DNA of 24,041 bases from JANWKQ01 sp964624635. GTDB lineage: Bacteria > Bacteroidota > Bacteroidia > CAIKAF01. Shown here in pieces: positions 23,539-24,041 of the stretch (the first letter of the stretch is position 1; every line of letters begins with the position of its first letter). The DNA is taken from assembly GCA_964624635.1 (NCBI GenBank), contig CAZUXM010000042.1, positions 1 through 24,041 on the forward strand, in the 5' to 3' direction. A program made the translations under genes and the position numbers. The notes below the pieces were generated by a model, which saw only the letters and a list, made by a program, of their open reading frames with translations, was not told where the DNA came from and did no database searches.

Positions 23539-24041
23539 CTATTTTAAACTTAACCACCTTTCAGCATTTTCTTTGGATGCAAACTTATAAGCTCTTAATT
23601 GTTGCAATTCTTTGGATGATAATTCAGTTTTTTTAATGGTATTATCAGTATCAATATACCAAACAGTATATTCGCCATTTAAAGGATGAATAATTCTCTT
23701 ACTGTATAAATCCATCAATTCATAACCTTCTTCCCAATTTAAATTGGCAATATCCGGTGGACGGTTATCATGTTTTTCGTCTTTTACTTTTGGGTTGTAA
23801 GTGGTTTTTACATTGCTGTTTCTGCTTTTATTTCCCGGGCAAGTGAGTGTTTGGCTATACACTGTTCCTTCGTACCCCGGAGATTCTTTGAACCATTTTA
23901 CATATTGAGGACATTCAGGATTGGAGTTATCATAAATGGTAAATTTATCTCTTGGATTATAACACATATCTGTACCATTTTCTTCGTCATACCACATCAA
24001 ATTATTGGCATTATTAAGGGCCATCCAGTAAATATCATCTG
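23539..24041 (-). CDS. Unrecognised protein, partial (N-terminal part lies outside the window)
   Basis: The frame is open from the right edge of the window to the stop at 23539. An internal ATG exists at 24024, but the codons before it are also open and read DDIYW, so the true start is probably beyond base 24041. At least 166 residues are visible, rich in Asn, Tyr, Trp, Lys and Glu. Two cysteines fall near the visible N terminus (MCYNPRD, PECPQYV) and one in LTCPGNK. The C-terminal part (TVWYIDTDNTIKKTELSSKE and KENAERWLSL) looks globular. No signal peptide can be judged and I recognise no family. It is convergent with the DUF1295 gene, two bases apart. Confidence 0.7.
   Translation of the reverse strand, partial: DDIYWMALNNANNLMWYDEENGTDMCYNPRDKFTIYDNSNPECPQYVKWFKESPGYEGTVYSQTLTCPGNKSRNSNVKTTYNPKVKDEKHDNRPPDIANLNWEEGYELMDLYSKRIIHPLNGEYTVWYIDTDNTIKKTELSSKELQQLRAYKFASKENAERWLSLK

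Noticed and set aside
1..24041. CRISPR array, insertion sequence, prophage or anti-phage system
   Set aside because: No regularly spaced DNA repeats, transposase, integrase, phage structural gene or recognised defence gene is present. The repeats seen are within proteins or are operator-like.

Overview
The window comes from an AT-rich member of the Bacteroidota. Several independent signs agree. Two secreted proteins end in type IX secretion (T9SS) sorting domains. The promoter boxes have the form TAnnTTTG and sit about 15-25 nt upstream of start codons. atpD and atpC form a stand-alone pair. The gene content (PcrB/GGGPS family, DUF4920, DUF3298, LytTR regulator, ELWxTDG repeats) is typical of marine or environmental Flavobacteriia and relatives. 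The species cannot be told from the sequence.

Layout, left to right. 1-1177 (minus): the 5' part of hutI (cut by the window edge), a small secreted protein with its own terminator, and a CAU-anticodon tRNA. 1290-3756 (plus): a membrane-anchored PQQ-type beta-propeller protein and a T9SS-secreted protein broken by a 1-nt frameshift. 3743-4456 (minus): a geranylgeranylglyceryl-phosphate synthase family enzyme. 4493-4560: a GC-rich intergenic island. 4647-6729: a DUF3298 lipoprotein and, convergent with it, a six-helix membrane class III adenylate cyclase. 6933-8689 (plus): atpD-atpC; atpD carries a frameshifting deletion in the strand leading to its Walker B aspartate.

8842-14879 (minus) looks like one regulatory module: a LytTR response regulator, a TPR-HisKA_2 sensor kinase and a 1051-residue secreted ELWxTDG-repeat protein. 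A similar ~50-bp element precedes both the kinase gene and the repeat-protein gene. Each copy holds two direct repeats exactly 21 bp apart, the geometry expected of LytTR binding sites, so I infer that the regulator controls both.

15276-16499 (plus): a secreted protein with a von Willebrand A-like MIDAS motif. 16515-20937 (minus): a tightly packed four-gene cluster made of a six-repeat YxGNS protein, MurQ, an S41 (Prc-like) protease and a helical secreted protein. This suggests an envelope or peptidoglycan maintenance operon. 21039-21902 (minus): a tandem universal stress protein. 22070-23536 (plus): a DUF4920 lipoprotein and a DUF1295 membrane enzyme. 23539-end (minus): an unrecognised protein cut by the window edge.

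Two frameshifts in 24 kb, one of them in atpD, which is normally essential, raise the question of assembly errors.
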